A stretch of DNA of 40,465 nt. Source: Clostridia bacterium (GTDB lineage: Bacteria > Bacillota > Clostridia > Christensenellales > CAG-138). A model generated the notes under the pieces. It had not been told where the DNA came from. It did no database searches and saw nothing but the letters and a program-made list of their open reading frames with translations. The stretch spans positions 1 to 40,465 of the forward strand of contig JAFWMS010000019.1 of NCBI GenBank assembly GCA_017545535.1. The letters run 5' to 3'. Position 1 is the stretch's first letter. The number at the start of each line of letters is the position of its first letter. A program made the translations under genes and the position numbers. Positions 38,896 through 40,465 of this stretch are shown in pieces.

Positions 38896-40189
38896 TAATC
38901 AAAAGAAAGGCAATGTTTTTCGAAACCGAAACTTCCGTTTGGTCTTCCTGGGTGCGCTGGTATCCGAGCTTGGCGCGATCCTGTACAGCTTCGCGGTGAG
39001 CTTCTACATCCTTGAGATCAGCGGCAACAACGCCTTCCTGCAGGGATTGTATCTGGGACTTTGTGGCGTTGCGATGCTGGTCTTCACACCGGTCGGCGGG
39101 GTGCTCGGCGACCGGAAAAACAAGGCGAAGATCATGTATGGCTGCGATTATTTGAAGGGCGGCGTGATCATCCTCGCCACCGTGCTCATGCTGGTATTTC
39201 CCGAACCCCGTGCGCACATCGTTATTCTCTTTGTTCTTGGGATTTTCGGCAACGCAGTCAGCGGCGTCTTTAATCCTGCGGCAGGCGCGCTCTTCCCGCA
39301 CATTGTCGAGGAGAGCCAGCTGCAGCAGGCCAACTCCTATTTCACTATGAAAAGCTCCTTGGAGAGCATCCTCGGGGTCATCCTGGCCGGCATCCTCTAC
39401 GCCGCTCTGCCGATTCACGTCCTGTTCTTCTTCGTCGGCATCTGCTTTGTGGCCTCCGGCATTTCGGAAATGCTGATCCGCTATGATTTCGTACCTTCCG
39501 AAGAGCCGTTGACGCTCCGGCTCGCGCTGCACGACATGGGCGACGGAGTCACTTATCTGAAGACCAAAAAGGCGATCCTCGCTCTGTTGGCCTCCGTCCT
39601 GTTCATCAATTTCTTCTTTGCGCCGGTGACCGGGAATTTCCTTCCGTACTTTATAAAAACGGATCTGGCGAGCGCTCCGTACTATCTCTTTGACAATGTC
39701 CTGAAGCCCGAACTGTGGTCCTCCGTATTCAGCGTATGCATCGGCCTCAGCTCGCTGCTTGGCGCGGCGATCCTGAGCGGCCGTCCGCAGGCGGACAAAT
39801 GCGGTCGGAAGGTTTCCCGCCTGCTCTGTTATGTGGCCGCCCTTATCATCGGGCTAACGTTCTGCTATGCGGTCTTCGTCGACCACGGGGCGCGGATCAA
39901 CGCATTTCTGATCGCGTTCAGCCTGGGCTGCGCAATGATCGGGTTTTTGATCTCCTGTATCAACATCCCCGTCACAACTGCGATCATGCGGATCGTGGAC
40001 AAAGACAAGCTGAGCAAGGTGAACAGCCTCACCAGCATCGGTTCACAGGGGATGATCCCCCTCGCATCGGTACTGGCCGGCGTGATCCTGAATGCTTTCG
40101 GCAGCACCGTCCTGCTGGCTTTCTGCTCCTTGGGCTTCACGGTCACTGCCATATCTCTGTTGTTCAGCCGACAATTCAAAGAGTTGTGA
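38885..40189 (+). CDS. Major facilitator superfamily exporter (MFS_3 / MefA-like)
   Basis: 434 residues with about twelve membrane helices. The N-terminus F-R-N-R-N-F-R-L-V-F-L-G-A-L-V-S-E-L-G is typical of the MFS_3 drug-exporter group, and the conserved loop 2-3 motif is G-V-L-G-D-R-K-N-K. Helix 5 has the motif-C-like G-P/A-A-G-A-L-F region. Such exporters use the proton gradient to expel drugs or metabolites; the substrate here cannot be told. It starts inside the end of the regulator gene (ATGAAAAGTGA overlap). A tandem repeat begins immediately after its stop codon. Confidence 0.9.
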   Translation: MKSDNQKKGNVFRNRNFRLVFLGALVSELGAILYSFAVSFYILEISGNNAFLQGLYLGLCGVAMLVFTPVGGVLGDRKNKAKIMYGCDYLKGGVIILATVLMLVFPEPRAHIVILFVLGIFGNAVSGVFNPAAGALFPHIVEESQLQQANSYFTMKSSLESILGVILAGILYAALPIHVLFFFVGICFVASGISEMLIRYDFVPSEEPLTLRLALHDMGDGVTYLKTKKAILALLASVLFINFFFAPVTGNFLPYFIKTDLASAPYYLFDNVLKPELWSSVFSVCIGLSSLLGAAILSGRPQADKCGRKVSRLLCYVAALIIGLTFCYAVFVDHGARINAFLIAFSLGCAMIGFLISCINIPVTTAIMRIVDKDKLSKVNSLTSIGSQGMIPLASVLAGVILNAFGSTVLLAFCSLGFTVTAISLLFSRQFKEL

Positions 40190-40312
40190 TAATCGTGTGC
40201 GAGATGGGTAATTCGTGTGCGAGATGGGAGTAATCGTGTGCGAGATGGGGTAATCGTGTGCGAGATGGGTATTTCGTGTGCGAGATGGGGTAATCGTGTG
40301 CAAGATACCCAC
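40190..40312 (+). repeat. Tandem repeat of about 20 bp, six units
   Basis: The unit is TAATCGTGTGCGAGATGGG with 0-2 extra bases, repeated head to tail six times; the last unit is degenerate. It starts at the base after the MFS stop. There are no unique spacers. Confidence 0.9.
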
Positions 40313-40328
40313 CTCGACAAACTGGAAT

Positions 40329-40465
40329 TTACTTTGTCAGCATTTCGATTGCTTCTTCCTTGGTGGCAACAAAAAACACACTCTTCCCCTTATTGCTCTC
40401 ATAGATAAAATCTCTGAGAGGCTTGCTGGTATAGCGAGAGTAATCGCCATAAATTGCAATGCGTC
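40329..40465 (-). CDS. DUF4180 family protein, C-terminal part
   Basis: Minus-strand frame entering from beyond 40465 and stopping with TAA at 40331-40329. The 45 visible residues contain R-I-A-I-Y-G-D-Y-S, S-K-P-L-R-D-F-I-Y-E-S-N-K-G-K, V-F-F-V-A and E-E-A-I-E-M-L, the pattern of the DUF4180 family (small proteins of unknown function, often near regulators). The N-terminal part lies outside the window. Confidence 0.75.
   Translation of the reverse strand, partial: RIAIYGDYSRYTSKPLRDFIYESNKGKSVFFVATKEEAIEMLTK

Noticed and set aside
38885..40189. Macrolide-resistance mef gene
   Set aside because: Only general MFS_3 features are visible; no msr partner and no basis for assigning a drug.
40190..40312. 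Possible CRISPR array
   Set aside because: Units are contiguous tandem copies with no unique spacers, and no cas genes are present.

Overview
The window is a chromosomal piece of a GC-rich, gut-type Firmicute (Clostridia; an Oscillospiraceae- or Christensenellales-like organism is my inference). The reasons are Firmicute-style ribosome binding sites (AGGAGG), a YerC-type TrpR-like regulator, a PadR-DUF1700-DUF4097 operon, ATP-dependent PEP carboxykinase, TnpV proteins and mobilizable-element genes typical of gut Clostridia. The backbone is very GC-rich, which produces many long antisense shadow frames that I did not annotate.

Backbone, 1-14640. The end of an InlB-repeat surface protein is followed by an LCP-family cell-wall ligase, an amino-acid ABC transporter operon (binding lipoprotein, permease, ATPase) that ends in a TrpR-like gene, and a convergent PadR-DUF1700-DUF4097 operon with a palindromic operator inside its promoter. 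Next come a stranded pair of phage-type replication genes, an M20 amidohydrolase, a GH53 galactanase lipoprotein, a YdcF/DUF218 lipoprotein and pckA. Two related three-hairpin repeats (7952-8105 and 12631-12776) and a dense hairpin array (11371-11555) occupy gaps between genes.

Mobile element, about 14674-37387 (22.7 kb). It has split a host tRNA-Leu(CAA) gene in its anticodon loop. The 5' half is at 14645-14683 and the 3' half at 37378-37435; joined at the shared GGACTCAAAA they fold into a complete tRNA. The element carries its own intact tRNA-Leu(CAA) at 14833-14920. Its left module holds a tyrosine integrase, an excisionase-like protein, a ParB-like protein, a MobV relaxase with a recognisable oriT (18862-18896) and a RepA-like AAA ATPase. 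No type IV secretion genes are present, so it looks like an integrative mobilizable element. The AT-richer cargo is a DUF6076 protein, a DUF4209/HEPN-like protein, a type I restriction-modification operon (hsdRMS) that runs on into five accessory genes including a ClpP/SppA-class serine protease, a DUF4143 ATPase cassette bounded by matching palindromes, an ATP-grasp ligase, and broken kamA and acetyltransferase genes. The right end has TnpV and a second excisionase-like gene.

Right flank, 37388-40465. A second 20-bp copy of the tRNA 3' end and a TnpV remnant show that the locus has been hit by more than one element. Then come an XRE regulator overlapping an MFS exporter gene, a six-unit tandem repeat, and the end of a DUF4180 gene on the minus strand.

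The best candidate for something undescribed is the hsdRMS-protease operon together with the upstream HEPN-like gene: a mobile defence island whose accessory genes have no function I can name.
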